Origin: Endozoicomonas ascidiicola
GTDB lineage: Bacteria > Pseudomonadota > Gammaproteobacteria > Pseudomonadales > Endozoicomonadaceae
Assembly: GCF_001646945.1 (NCBI RefSeq)
Contig: NZ_LUTV01000002.1
Location: forward strand, 301,624-365,623
Direction: 5' to 3'
Length of the DNA stretch: 64,000 nucleotides
The notes below the pieces were generated by a model that saw nothing but the letters and a program-made list of their open reading frames with translations, made no database searches and was not told where the DNA came from. This document shows, piece after piece, positions 1-8,188 of the stretch; the stretch's first letter is position 1; each line of letters starts with the position of its first letter. A program made the position numbers and the translations under genes.

Positions 1-2
1 CC

Positions 3-710
3 AATGGCCAGAAGATGCGAGCGGAGTTAGCCAGGCTGATCCTGGAATCCGACAAACCAGTGATCTACGACGAGTTTACTTCTGTAGTAGATCGTAAGGT
101 GGCAAAGATCGGCAGTGCGGCTATCCAGAAGTTTATTCGCAAGGAAGATAAGCAGTTCATCGCAGTCAGCTGCCATTACGACATTGTGGATTGGCTGCAA
201 CCGGATTGGGTTTATGACTGCAATAAGCACACCTTCAAACGGAGGTCACTTCGGCGACCTGACATCCAAATCAATGTCAGAAAAGCCGACCAATCCGAAT
301 GGGCATTATTTAGGCAGTTTCACTATCTGAGCAGTGACCACAATCGTTCTGCCCATAAATACATTGCCGAGATTGATGGTGAACCCGTGGGTTGGTGCAG
401 TGTGTTGCACTTCCCTCATCCGAGCAATAAGAAGCTGAAGCGACTTCATCGGACTGTGGTATTGCCTGATTATCAGGGCTTGGGCATTGGGTTTCAGTTA
501 CGCTGCTATATCTGTGAAATATATAGGCAGCAAGGCTATAAAGTGAATACCGTGACCACGTCGCCTGCCTTGATCCATGCAATGAATAAGTCCGACCGAT
601 GGATCATGACTCGTAAACCCGGGCGGGTCGGCATGCCTGCCCAGTCCATATTGAGTAAGCATTCGTTCGATCGGTTGACCTGTTCATTTCAATACGTGGG
701 CAATGATTGA
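3..710 (+). CDS. Phage ABC-type ATPase / GNAT acetyltransferase fusion protein (5' end outside window)
   Basis: The frame is open to the left edge, so only the C-terminal part is visible. The first codons read NGQK-MRAELARLIL, which fits an ABC signature region. It is followed by a Walker B-like stretch (KPVIYDEFTSVVDR) and an H-loop (AVSCHYD). After about residue 85 the protein changes to a GNAT-like domain with RQFHYLSSDHNRSAHKYIAE, HRTVVLPDYQGLGIG (acetyl-CoA binding loop) and a C-terminal VGMPAQSILSKH stretch. ATPase-GNAT proteins of this layout are encoded by many tailed phages; their substrate is not settled, and a Mom-like DNA or nucleotide modification is one speculative option. It lies upstream of the phage head genes and probably belongs to the same prophage. 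The ATPase/GNAT architecture is well supported; the role is not. Confidence 0.75.
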   Translation, partial: NGQKMRAELARLILESDKPVIYDEFTSVVDRKVAKIGSAAIQKFIRKEDKQFIAVSCHYDIVDWLQPDWVYDCNKHTFKRRSLRRPDIQINVRKADQSEWALFRQFHYLSSDHNRSAHKYIAEIDGEPVGWCSVLHFPHPSNKKLKRLHRTVVLPDYQGLGIGFQLRCYICEIYRQQGYKVNTVTTSPALIHAMNKSDRWIMTRKPGRVGMPAQSILSKHSFDRLTCSFQYVGND

Positions 711-856
711 GGCATCGTAATGGTCGGTGCTACGTCGATTTGGCGGGTCATTTGATAATCGCAATAGGTAACATGATCAACATTGAAAACATCGTGTGGT
801 GACGATTTACCGGTGTTTGGTAATGATTCGATAGTGCATGAATAATCATCAAGCTC

Positions 857-883
857 AAAAAAAGCAGGCATCGTCGCCTGCTT
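857..883 (-). terminator. Rho-independent terminator of the lysine-rich gene
   Basis: On the minus strand an 8-bp perfect stem (AAGCAGGC / GCCTGCTT, loop of 6) runs straight into a run of seven T. It lies about 20 bp beyond the stop codon of the 905-1219 gene, as expected for its intrinsic terminator. Confidence 0.75.
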
Positions 884-904
884 CATAAAGGATTGAATGG
901 TTGA

Positions 905-1219
905 TTAAATGCGAAATACCTCCTCATCCTTTTGACCGCCGTTTTCAAAGCATTGGGTGACTTCATCAACAGCAGATTTCAAAGCGTTGAGAATGGCGTC
1001 TGATTGCTCATCGGTATAGTCATAACGATCATCATTAGCCAGTGATGAAATAGACTTTATCACCCGAAGGGCTTTAGGTACGCGGATATTTGCCAGTTCA
1101 GAAAACTTTTCAGAATTAGACTTTTCAACTTTCTTTTCCGTTTTTTTAGTCGTCATGGCTTTATCTCCTTTTGCGTTGTTTTTGGCAGTCGTTTTCGCAG
1201 TGGTTTTATTCGTTGTCAT
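905..1219 (-). CDS. Small lysine/threonine-rich hypothetical protein with two usable starts
   Basis: A 104-residue protein that I do not recognise. The first 35 residues are almost only T, K, A and N (MTTNKTTAKTTAKNNAK, then MTTKKTEKK), which looks histone-tail-like and able to bind nucleic acid. The rest is a mixed acidic helical domain. The first ATG has a strong ribosome site (AAAGGAG, spacing about 6). An internal ATG at codon 22 (position 1156) has a second one (AAAAGGAG, spacing about 7), so two forms, 104 and 83 residues, could be made. A clean intrinsic terminator follows. It lies between phage genes and is probably a prophage accessory gene. Confidence 0.6.
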   Translation of the reverse strand: MTTNKTTAKTTAKNNAKGDKAMTTKKTEKKVEKSNSEKFSELANIRVPKALRVIKSISSLANDDRYDYTDEQSDAILNALKSAVDEVTQCFENGGQKDEEVFRI

Positions 1220-1566
1220 GATGTTTCTCCTTTTATTTTGTTTATTAAACGTACACTTTAACTATGGGTGAACTGCCGTATATCTCAATCTTTATTCTGG
1301 TTTATCCATCATCTATAAGGTTGATTTCACGATGATTATTGCAGTAGGTAATGGGCTTCATCCTGTCAACTTCAAAAGATCGTGGGTCCCTGCAATGTTT
1401 AACTTCTTGCGGGTACGAACGGGCGCGGGATTTCGTTAGTGACAGGTCTGAAAACGAGGTATACACAGGTATACAAATCAGCATTAAGTAGCTGATAAAA
1501 TGGAGAAAATTCTGATTCATAAATTGACTGGGCAGGTATACATTCTTGCCATCCCTGGCGAGTGAA
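1220..1566. other. Gene-poor stretch between two minus-strand phage genes
   Basis: No convincing gene. The proximal end carries the ribosome site and presumably the promoter of the lysine-rich gene. A short segment around 1318-1390 resembles one around 740-815 (shared pattern ATTATTGCAGTAGGTAA / ATAATCGCAATAGGTAA, then a similar downstream stretch), so these may be diverged copies of one small element or gene scrap. Confidence 0.4.
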
Positions 1567-1962
1567 TTACTGCTGCTTTTTCAGCCATTGCTGAATCGTC
1601 AGGTCTCTTGGCAGTCTCTGATGCAGCCAGTCATCAATCAGTCGCTCAACCAGCTTGCGGAACTGGTTGTCATCCGGAAAATCCCAAGGCTCAAATTCCG
1701 GGTGTTGTTCGCACAATTCGATCCAGAGTTGAGCGGCCAGCATTTCAGAAACCTCATAATCAAAAACGCCGGGAAAACCTTCCACCTCATTCTTGGCGTG
1801 TTCGATCTCACTGATGATCTGGCTGTAACGGCAGAGGTTCTGAATCAGTTCCAGTTCACCATCACCAAACAGTTCAGCCGGTGTGCGGGTTTGAGTGCTT
1901 AATCGATCGATAACACCGGTGCAGAAATAGTAATGGGTGATCAATTGGGCTTCATTATTCAT
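1567..1962 (-). CDS. Hypothetical phage-associated protein, 131 aa
   Basis: Not recognised. The protein is acidic and tryptophan-rich (ELCEQHPEFEPWDFPDDNQF, RLIDDWLHQRL, QQWLKKQQ), predicted helical, with no membrane segment or signal peptide. The start ATG has a good ribosome site (CGGAGAAC, spacing 4-5). It lies 18 bp downstream of the DUF3768 gene on the same strand, so the two are probably co-transcribed. The context is a prophage accessory block next to the terminase genes. Confidence 0.6.
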   Translation of the reverse strand: MNNEAQLITHYYFCTGVIDRLSTQTRTPAELFGDGELELIQNLCRYSQIISEIEHAKNEVEGFPGVFDYEVSEMLAAQLWIELCEQHPEFEPWDFPDDNQFRKLVERLIDDWLHQRLPRDLTIQQWLKKQQ

Positions 1963-1980
1963 GGTTGTTGTTCTCCGTTG

Positions 1981-2334
1981 TTAATAATCAATGGCCAGCA
2001 TAATGGTCAGTACCCGAATGGTTTTGTTTAAATCCGAAACATCTTCCGAGCCGTGTTCCATATCCGGGGCGTAATAATCAAACTTGGCAATGATCCACTC
2101 ATCTTCGAATTGAAAACGAAAGCAATCATGTTCCTCATAGGGATCATTGTGCTCATTGAAGTGGTCAAATTCGGCAATGGCTTTCAGCAAACCGACTTTG
2201 TTCTCAATGGTGTGCTGCAAGTTGGCAGTCATCATGATTTCAAACCGACAATGGATCAGGGCAAGACTGTTCTTCACCTCCAGATTCACCAGTGATTGTC
2301 GGACTGCATCATTTAACGTGGCGATTTCATTCAT
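1981..2334 (-). CDS. DUF3768 family protein
   Basis: 117 residues when started at the ATG at 2334, which has an AAAGGA ribosome site; the longer frame up to 2460 lacks one. The C-terminal half fits my memory of DUF3768: an EFDHFNEHNDPYEEHD block, then F-x-F-x-x-E and the FDYYAPDMEHGSEDVSD and RVLTIMLAIDY blocks. These small proteins are common on plasmids and prophages and have no known function. It is divergent from the terminase small subunit, with about 125 bp between the starts that must hold both promoters. Confidence 0.7.
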   Translation of the reverse strand: MNEIATLNDAVRQSLVNLEVKNSLALIHCRFEIMMTANLQHTIENKVGLLKAIAEFDHFNEHNDPYEEHDCFRFQFEDEWIIAKFDYYAPDMEHGSEDVSDLNKTIRVLTIMLAIDY

Positions 2335-2459
2335 TAGTACATCCTTTATTGATTCATTTTTTGTTGTTGCAGTAGCTCTATAGGGGATGGCCACGATAAG
2401 TCGAGATAAATTAAGACGAATGTACATATTGAACGAGATGGCTCTAGGTATGACTTCCA

Positions 2460-2945
2460 ATGGCGCTGATTTCTCAAGCCGAATTTGCCAGACAGCAGGG
2501 CTTTACCAGAGGCTACGTCACCAAGCTGATCAAAAAGGGCATCGTGAAATTAAAAAATGGCAAGGTGAATTCGATACAGGCTGAACAGGCGATGAGAGCT
2601 AATGCTGACCCAGTGACGCTTATTCGTTCCGATCAATCCACTGACCTTGCTCCAACGCAACCAGGAGCCGTTGACTTTGTCACTGCCCGCACTATGCGGG
2701 AAGCCTTCAAAGCAAAGATGGCCAAGCTGGAATATGAGGAAAAAAGCGGAACACTGACGGATGCTGCCAAGGTAAAACAGGATGCGTTTAAGGCAGGGCG
2801 AATAATTCGAGATGAACTGCTGGCCATACCTGACCGGATGGCGGATGTGCTGGCAGCAGAGGATGATCCGAAAAAGATAGCGGACCACCTGCAGGGAGAG
2901 TTGGAGGCCATACTCAATGCGCTGGTCAAACAACAGACAAAATAA
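2460..2945 (+). CDS. Phage terminase small subunit (Nu1-like)
   Basis: 161 residues. The N-terminus (SQAEFARQQGFTRGYVTKLIKKGIV, residues 4-29) is a winged helix-turn-helix like the DNA-recognition domain of lambda Nu1. Next come a linker and a helical C-terminal part (AFKAKMAKLEYEEKSG, then AGRIIRDELLAIPDRMADVLAAE) typical of Nu1/gp1-type terminase small subunits. It recognises the packaging site and loads the large subunit. It precedes the large terminase gene by 255 bp, an unusually wide gap for this pair. The ribosome site before the ATG is weak. Confidence 0.75.
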   Translation: MALISQAEFARQQGFTRGYVTKLIKKGIVKLKNGKVNSIQAEQAMRANADPVTLIRSDQSTDLAPTQPGAVDFVTARTMREAFKAKMAKLEYEEKSGTLTDAAKVKQDAFKAGRIIRDELLAIPDRMADVLAAEDDPKKIADHLQGELEAILNALVKQQTK

Positions 2946-2965
2946 AGCCCCGGTCAACGGGGCTT
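2945..2965. terminator. GC-rich hairpin after the terminase small subunit gene
   Basis: A perfect 8-bp stem (AAGCCCCG / CGGGGCTT, loop GTCAA) begins on the last base of the stop codon. On the plus strand no T run follows. On the minus strand it is followed by TTTATTTT, so it would end antisense transcription better than sense. No other gene was seen between here and 3200. Confidence 0.5.
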
Positions 2966-3200
2966 GAATCTCAGCAATGTCAGTTTGTTGTTTTTATTGT
3001 CTGACAGTGGCCTATCCGTGGCCGGGGTTCCATCCTGGAACTTATGCTGAGCTTGGCTTGCACCTTACACTAACCATATAGCGTGCCAACTTTGTTTATT
3101 CCCCGGTTACCAAGGCCTAAAGAAAACCTTTGTCGTTTACACAATCTTTAAATTGAGTAGTCGTTACCCAGGATTGTCACGAAGATAAACAAACAAGTGT

Positions 3201-5051
3201 ATGAAAAACCCTTATCTTTCAGGCTTTTTCGCTGGCTTGAAACCGGACACTCGCCTGACGGTTTCCGAATGGGCAGATCAAAAACGGATGCTTCCCGCAA
3301 AGGCAACCAAAGAAGCTGGACGTTGGCGAACGTCCAGAACGCCTTACCTGAAAGAGATCATGGATTGTCTGTCGCCTTCATCACCGGTTGAGCAGGTGGT
3401 GTTTATGAAAGGGGCTCAGGTTGGCGGTACTGAGTGTGGCAATAACTGGCTGGGTTATGTGATTGATCACACTCCTGGTCCCATGATGTATGTGCTGCCA
3501 ACGTTGGATATGGCTAAGCGAACCTCGAAGCAGCGTATCGCTCCGATGATTGATGAAATGCCAGACTTGCGGGAGAAGGTAAAAGACCCCAGGAGTCGGG
3601 ACAGTGGTAATACTCTACTGACCAAAGAGTTTCCCAACGGTGTGCTGATTTTTACCGGAGCCAACTCAGCTTCAGGTCTGCGCTCAATGCCTGCTCGATT
3701 CTTGTTTATGGATGAAGTAGATGCCTACGACGATGATGTAGACGGTGAAGGCAGTCCGATTAATCTGGCCATCAAGCGAACAGCCACTTTCAGTCGTAAC
3801 CGCAAAATCCTGATGGTCAGCACGCCGAACATTGCTGAAACCAGCAAAATCGAAGCGGCTTATGAGCACAGTGATAAACGACGCTATCTGGTTCCCTGTC
3901 ATAGCTGCGGACACTACCAACCAATCGTCTGGGCACAGATCATCTTTGATAATAATGATCCGGCAACGACTCGCTTTGAGTGCGTTAAGTGTAAGCATAA
4001 ACACTATGAAAAGGATAAACCCAAACTGCTCAGTAATGGTCAGTGGCAAGCTGAAGAGGAAAAGAGCTGCAAAGTCGCTGGTTTTCACTTGAGTTCTCTC
4101 TACAGCCCAAATGGTTGGTACAGCTGGCAGAATGCTGTTGAGGATTTTTTAGCGGCAAAGAGTAATCCTATTCAGTTCAAGGATTGGACGAATACGGTGC
4201 TTGGTGAAACATGGACGGAGAGAGGCGAAACCGTTGAACATGCCTTGCTTTACCAACGTAGAGAACATTATCCGGCAGAGGTTCCCTGGTGGGTAGAAAT
4301 CATCACCGTTGGGTGTGATGTACAGGATGATCGCTTTGAATTTGAAGTGACTGGCTGGGGTGCGGGTGAAGAAAGTTGGTCGATTGATTATGTCCGGCTC
4401 TATGGGGATTTATCCCGGCAAGGTATTTGGGATGCTCTGGCGGATATGCTACACCGAACCTATACCCGGCAAGATGCCACTAAAATGAATGTGGCGCAGG
4501 TCTGTATTGACTCTGGTGGCCACTACACCGATGAAGTGTATGCCTTCTGTCGTAAACAAGGTGCTGATTGGGCTATTCCTGTTAAGGGTTCATCACAGGC
4601 TGGAAAGCCCATTGCTACCTTTCCAAAAACCAAAAATAAGAAAGGCATCTACCTGACGCTGGTTGGCACTGATACCGCCAAAGAACTGATTTATCAGCGT
4701 TACCGCATTCTGGAACCGGGTCAGGGTTACTGTCATTGGCCAATCAAAGACTGTTTTGATGAAGACTATTTCAAGCAAGCCACAGCAGAAGAGAAGTTGA
4801 AGAAATACCGACTCGGTGTCCCTTACTTTACTTGGGATGCCAAGAACCGTAGAAACGAAGCTTTGGATTGTCGGGTCTATTCACTGGCAGCCATCCGAAT
4901 ATTGCAACAACATCGTGGCATAAATTTAGAGCTACTGGCCAAGGCCAGGCCTGCACCGGATAACCTTCCGGACCCTGAAGCGGAAGAAGAAAAAAACAAT
5001 AACCGTCGTCCGGTTCGACGTTCATCAAAAAGCGCCTACCTCCAGAGATAA
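3201..5051 (+). CDS. Phage terminase large subunit (GpA family)
   Basis: 616 residues, close to lambda gpA (641). It is the packaging motor ATPase and headful nuclease. The ATPase domain has a deviant Walker A (FMKGAQVGGTE, about 68-78), the adenine-side YVLPTLDMAKR, Walker B RFLFMDEVDAY (D171-E172) and coupling motif VSTPNIAETSKIEAAYE. A zinc-ribbon-like insert follows (CHSCGHY, then CVKCKHKH). The C-terminal nuclease domain contains GCDVQDDRFEFEV and CIDSGGHYTDEVY, and ends with RRNEALDCRVYSLAA. The start is the only good ATG, with no clear ribosome site. It heads the operon gpW-portal-protease-capsid. Confidence 0.93.
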   Translation: MKNPYLSGFFAGLKPDTRLTVSEWADQKRMLPAKATKEAGRWRTSRTPYLKEIMDCLSPSSPVEQVVFMKGAQVGGTECGNNWLGYVIDHTPGPMMYVLPTLDMAKRTSKQRIAPMIDEMPDLREKVKDPRSRDSGNTLLTKEFPNGVLIFTGANSASGLRSMPARFLFMDEVDAYDDDVDGEGSPINLAIKRTATFSRNRKILMVSTPNIAETSKIEAAYEHSDKRRYLVPCHSCGHYQPIVWAQIIFDNNDPATTRFECVKCKHKHYEKDKPKLLSNGQWQAEEEKSCKVAGFHLSSLYSPNGWYSWQNAVEDFLAAKSNPIQFKDWTNTVLGETWTERGETVEHALLYQRREHYPAEVPWWVEIITVGCDVQDDRFEFEVTGWGAGEESWSIDYVRLYGDLSRQGIWDALADMLHRTYTRQDATKMNVAQVCIDSGGHYTDEVYAFCRKQGADWAIPVKGSSQAGKPIATFPKTKNKKGIYLTLVGTDTAKELIYQRYRILEPGQGYCHWPIKDCFDEDYFKQATAEEKLKKYRLGVPYFTWDAKNRRNEALDCRVYSLAAIRILQQHRGINLELLAKARPAPDNLPDPEAEEEKNNNRRPVRRSSKSAYLQR

Positions 5052-5056
5052 ACCCC

Positions 5057-5257
5057 ATGATCACGGATGAAGAATACCAGGCTCTGAAACGGGCGGTGCT
5101 GCTGCGTGAAACTCGCACCGTCGAATTTGAAGGCCGCAAAGTGGAATACAGCAGTTTTGGCGAAATGGAAAGACGACTTCAGGCCATTGAACGTGAACTG
5201 GTTAAGCAGCAGAAACGACCCAGGCAATACGGCATCTATTCATCAAAGGGAGTTTGA
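5057..5257 (+). CDS. Phage head-tail joining protein gpW-like
   Basis: 66 residues, the size of lambda gpW (68), lying between terminase and portal exactly as W does in lambda. The helical N-terminus (MITDEEYQALKRAVL) is followed by a short beta hairpin (TVEFEGRKVEYSSFGEMERRLQAIE), the pattern of the gpW family. It plugs the connector after packaging and gives the tail a landing site. Five bases separate it from the terminase stop codon. Confidence 0.75.
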   Translation: MITDEEYQALKRAVLLRETRTVEFEGRKVEYSSFGEMERRLQAIERELVKQQKRPRQYGIYSSKGV

Positions 5258-5259
5258 GA

Positions 5260-6729
5260 ATGGGCTTTCTGGCCAACATTGCCCGGCGTTTTAAAAATGC
5301 TGCTTACACCGCTGCGGGGGCAGGCAGGAGAACAAAAAGCTGGTACGCCCCGGCCTTGTCGCCCAATACGGCGCTGACTGCTGACCTGAGTAAACTGATC
5401 AACCGCTCCAGAGCAGCGATCCGGAATGATCCCTGGGCAAGCAGTGGATTGGAAAAGCTGGTTAGCAATGTCATTGGCCGTGGCATAACTCCGAAGTCAC
5501 TTGTGGATAATGATGCTCTACGGGAACAATTACAGTCGCTATTTCTCGAATGGTCAGATGAATCTGATGCAGACGGATTGCTCAGTTTTACCGGTCAGCA
5601 ATCCCTGATAACCCGTTCAATGTTTGAAGGCGGTGAATGTTTTGTCAGGTTTCGCCCCCGAAGGCCAGAAGATGGTTTATCGGTTCCTTTACAGCTTCAG
5701 GTGGTTGAATCCGAGTTTGTACCCATCAGCTATAACGAAACGCTGGACAATGGTCATGTAATAAAAGCAGGCATTGAGTTCAATAAGCTGGGCAAACGGG
5801 TTGCCTATTACATGCACCGTGAGCATCCGGCAGAGTTTGCCTTTGACAGCACCAAGCTGGTCAGGGTGAAAGCGGAAAACGTCCTGCATATTTTTGAAGC
5901 ATTAAGACCGGGACAACTCCGGGGCCAGCCATTGCTGACACAGGTATTGGTCAGGCTCTATCACCTGGACAAGTTTGACGATGCGACTTTGCTCCGACAG
6001 GAAATAGCCAATCTGTTCACCGGCTTTATCAAGAAACCTTCGCCAGAACAGGAACCCATTGATCCATTAACCGGAAAACCGTTTGAGTATGGCGACAATG
6101 GTATTCCAATGGTGGCTATGGAGCCCGGAACTATGCAGGAGTTAGCACCGGGAGAAGAAGTGGAATTTAACAACCCACCTGGCACTGCAGCAGATTACCC
6201 TAACTTTATGCGACAACAGTTGATGGCCATTGCTGCCGGAATCGGCCTCCCGTTTGAATTGCTGTCAGGCGATATGGCAGGCGTCAGCGACAGAGCCTTA
6301 CGATTAATCCTGAATGAGTTCCGCCGGCGCATTCAGCAAATCCAACACAACCAGATTATCTTTCAGTTCTGTCGTCCGGTCTGGAATCGCTGGTTGGATA
6401 TGGCGGTGCTGAATGGCTCTATCAATATTCCTGACTACGCCAACAAACAGCGCGCCTTTCGTCGGGTGAAGTGGATTGCCCATGGTTGGCCTTATATGCA
6501 CCCGGTTCAGGATATGCAGGCACAGAAAATGGCCGTCAGAAGTGGCTTCAAGTCACGTTCGGAAGTGGTCAGCGAACAGGGCTATGACAGTGAACAGATT
6601 GATGCAGAAATTTCCGCTGATAACCGTCGCTCCGATGAGCTTGAACTGAAATACGACAGCGATGCCCGGGATCTGGAAACAGAGCCAACTCTTAATCTCA
6701 AAGAAAAGGACGACAATGATGAGTCATAA
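5260..6729 (+). CDS. Phage portal protein (lambda family)
   Basis: 489 residues when started at ATG 5260, with AAGGGAG seven bases upstream; a TTG two codons earlier overlaps the gpW stop and is less likely. Features of lambda-family portals (gpB) are visible: SRAAIRNDPWASSGLEKLVSNVIGRG near the N-terminus, FEGGECFVRFRPR, a long FDDATLLRQEIANLFTGFIK helix, and the PGTAADYPNFMRQQLMAIAAGIGLPFELLSGD and SDRALRLILNEFRRRIQ blocks. It forms the dodecameric DNA gate at one capsid vertex. Its last codons overlap the protease start. Confidence 0.93.
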   Translation: MGFLANIARRFKNAAYTAAGAGRRTKSWYAPALSPNTALTADLSKLINRSRAAIRNDPWASSGLEKLVSNVIGRGITPKSLVDNDALREQLQSLFLEWSDESDADGLLSFTGQQSLITRSMFEGGECFVRFRPRRPEDGLSVPLQLQVVESEFVPISYNETLDNGHVIKAGIEFNKLGKRVAYYMHREHPAEFAFDSTKLVRVKAENVLHIFEALRPGQLRGQPLLTQVLVRLYHLDKFDDATLLRQEIANLFTGFIKKPSPEQEPIDPLTGKPFEYGDNGIPMVAMEPGTMQELAPGEEVEFNNPPGTAADYPNFMRQQLMAIAAGIGLPFELLSGDMAGVSDRALRLILNEFRRRIQQIQHNQIIFQFCRPVWNRWLDMAVLNGSINIPDYANKQRAFRRVKWIAHGWPYMHPVQDMQAQKMAVRSGFKSRSEVVSEQGYDSEQIDAEISADNRRSDELELKYDSDARDLETEPTLNLKEKDDNDES

Positions 6730-7729
6730 CCGGCAGTGGTTTACCTTCAAAAACGAAGCGGGAAAAGCACCTGAACTGTTTATCTACGATGACATCGATG
6801 ACTGGTTCGGCGTTTCTGCTCAGGGTGTGGTGGATCAAATCCGAAACATGGACGCTACCGATATTAATGTCCGGATCAATTGCCGGGGTGGAATGGTCTT
6901 TGAAGGCATCGCTATATACAACGCTCTTCGTCTGCATAAGGCCAATGTTCATATCAGTATTGAAGGGCTTGCGGCGAGCATTGCCAGCGTGATTGCCATG
7001 GCGGGCGATACGGTCACCATCGCAGAAAATGCCATGATTATGATTCATAACCCTTACGGTTGGGCGCAGGGTGATGCTGACGCAATGCGTAAAACAGCCG
7101 ATGTAATGGATAAGATAGCGGACAGTATCGCGGTCTCTTACACCGCCCGAACCGTGAAAACCATCGAGGAAATAAAAGCCCTGATGGATAGCGAGACCTG
7201 GTACACCGCTACTGAAGCATTGGCAGCAGGTCTGGTGGATCACGTAGACACACCGATTAAAGCCGCTGCCCGATTTGATCTCTCCATGTTTAATAACGCA
7301 CCGGAAAGCTATGGATGTTTCGAGCAAGCCAAAGAGCAAACAACCCCACCGAAGGCTGACGTTCAGACGGTGGAGCCGCAATCTCAAGCTGATCCTGTCG
7401 CTATTGCTGATCTTTGCAGTCAGGCTGGTTATCCGGAAAAAACCGCTGCATTTCTTAAAGCGTCATTTAAGGAAGATGAGGTCAAGGTTCGGCTGGCCAA
7501 CTATGACCAGATTAAAAACCTCTGCCAGACAGCTCAATTCCCGGATAAAGCAGCGGATTTTATAAAAGACGACTGTTTAATAGTCGATGTACAAAACGCT
7601 CTGTTTGAACTGCTCACCGCCGAAGACGAACCCATCAACACAGCCTTGACTCCCAAGCAGCAAGGCATGAAACAAACCTCTGTCGCTATCGACACGCAGG
7701 CTATTTATAGCCGACGCAACCGAGCATAA
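6716..7729 (+). CDS. ClpP-related head maturation protease
   Basis: 337 residues from ATG 6716 (a second ATG follows at 6719; AAAAGGA lies just upstream). Residues 20-200 are a ClpP/S14-type peptidase domain: INCRGGMVFEGIAIYNAL, EGLAASIASVIAMAGD with the likely nucleophile S88, and MIMIHNPYGWAQGDA with H111. This is the counterpart of lambda gpC, which trims the prohead. The C-terminal 100 residues are low-similarity and may include a scaffold portion, as Nu3 lies inside C in lambda. It overlaps the portal gene by 14 bp. Confidence 0.88.
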   Translation: MMSHNRQWFTFKNEAGKAPELFIYDDIDDWFGVSAQGVVDQIRNMDATDINVRINCRGGMVFEGIAIYNALRLHKANVHISIEGLAASIASVIAMAGDTVTIAENAMIMIHNPYGWAQGDADAMRKTADVMDKIADSIAVSYTARTVKTIEEIKALMDSETWYTATEALAAGLVDHVDTPIKAAARFDLSMFNNAPESYGCFEQAKEQTTPPKADVQTVEPQSQADPVAIADLCSQAGYPEKTAAFLKASFKEDEVKVRLANYDQIKNLCQTAQFPDKAADFIKDDCLIVDVQNALFELLTAEDEPINTALTPKQQGMKQTSVAIDTQAIYSRRNRA

Positions 7730-7775
7730 CTCTCTTTTTAATCCGCCCTTAACCCTCCCCAAAAGGACTTTAACC

Positions 7776-8147
7776 ATGAGTGTGAAAACGGAATCGGTCT
7801 ACACCGGTGAATTCCTGGTATCTGAAGGAAACAACAGCATCAGCCGTGAGCAGGTGGCTTTTGCAGCCAATCTGACCATGAAGCCCGGCACAGTGATTGC
7901 CATGGTCTCAGCGACCGGATTATTCCAGCCCCTTGATCCAAGTGCAGATGATGGCACGCAAAACGCTTTGGGTGTTCTTTACGCTGGCAAGGTCACTGAT
8001 GCTTCTGGTGGTGACGGTGTGATCATCGCAAGACTGGCAGAAGTAGTAGACAGTTTGCTGATATGGCCAGCCGGTATCACTGATGAACAAAAGGCAGCTG
8101 CCGTGAATCAACTGGCAGCACTGGATATCATCCTGCGCAGCGAATAA
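7776..8147 (+). CDS. Phage head decoration protein (gpD-like)
   Basis: 123 residues with a good ribosome site (AAAAGGA). It matches head decoration proteins of the lambda gpD family: a short N-terminal arm (TGEFLVSEGNNSISREQVAF), then a beta-rich core with LKPGTVIAM-type and ALGVLYAGKVTDASGGDGVIIARLAEV blocks. It is the trimeric capsid-stabilising protein that binds at local threefold axes. Its position between protease and major capsid protein is that of D in lambda. Confidence 0.87.
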   Translation: MSVKTESVYTGEFLVSEGNNSISREQVAFAANLTMKPGTVIAMVSATGLFQPLDPSADDGTQNALGVLYAGKVTDASGGDGVIIARLAEVVDSLLIWPAGITDEQKAAAVNQLAALDIILRSE

Positions 8148-8188
8148 CCCCCCTTTCTTTCTAAATTCCGTTATCAAGGAGCGATAAC

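Noticed and set aside
1302..1520. 72-codon minus-strand frame in the phage accessory gap
   Set aside because: No ribosome site, odd composition and no family resemblance; kept only as a similarity note with the 740-815 segment.
2945..2965. CRISPR-like or attachment-site interpretation of the GC hairpin after terS
   Set aside because: A single hairpin, no repeat copy found and no integrase nearby.
6698..7387. 229-codon minus-strand frame opposite the phage protease
   Set aside because: The protease gene on the plus strand has clear motifs and overlaps its neighbours as expected; the antisense frame has no ribosome site or recognisable content.
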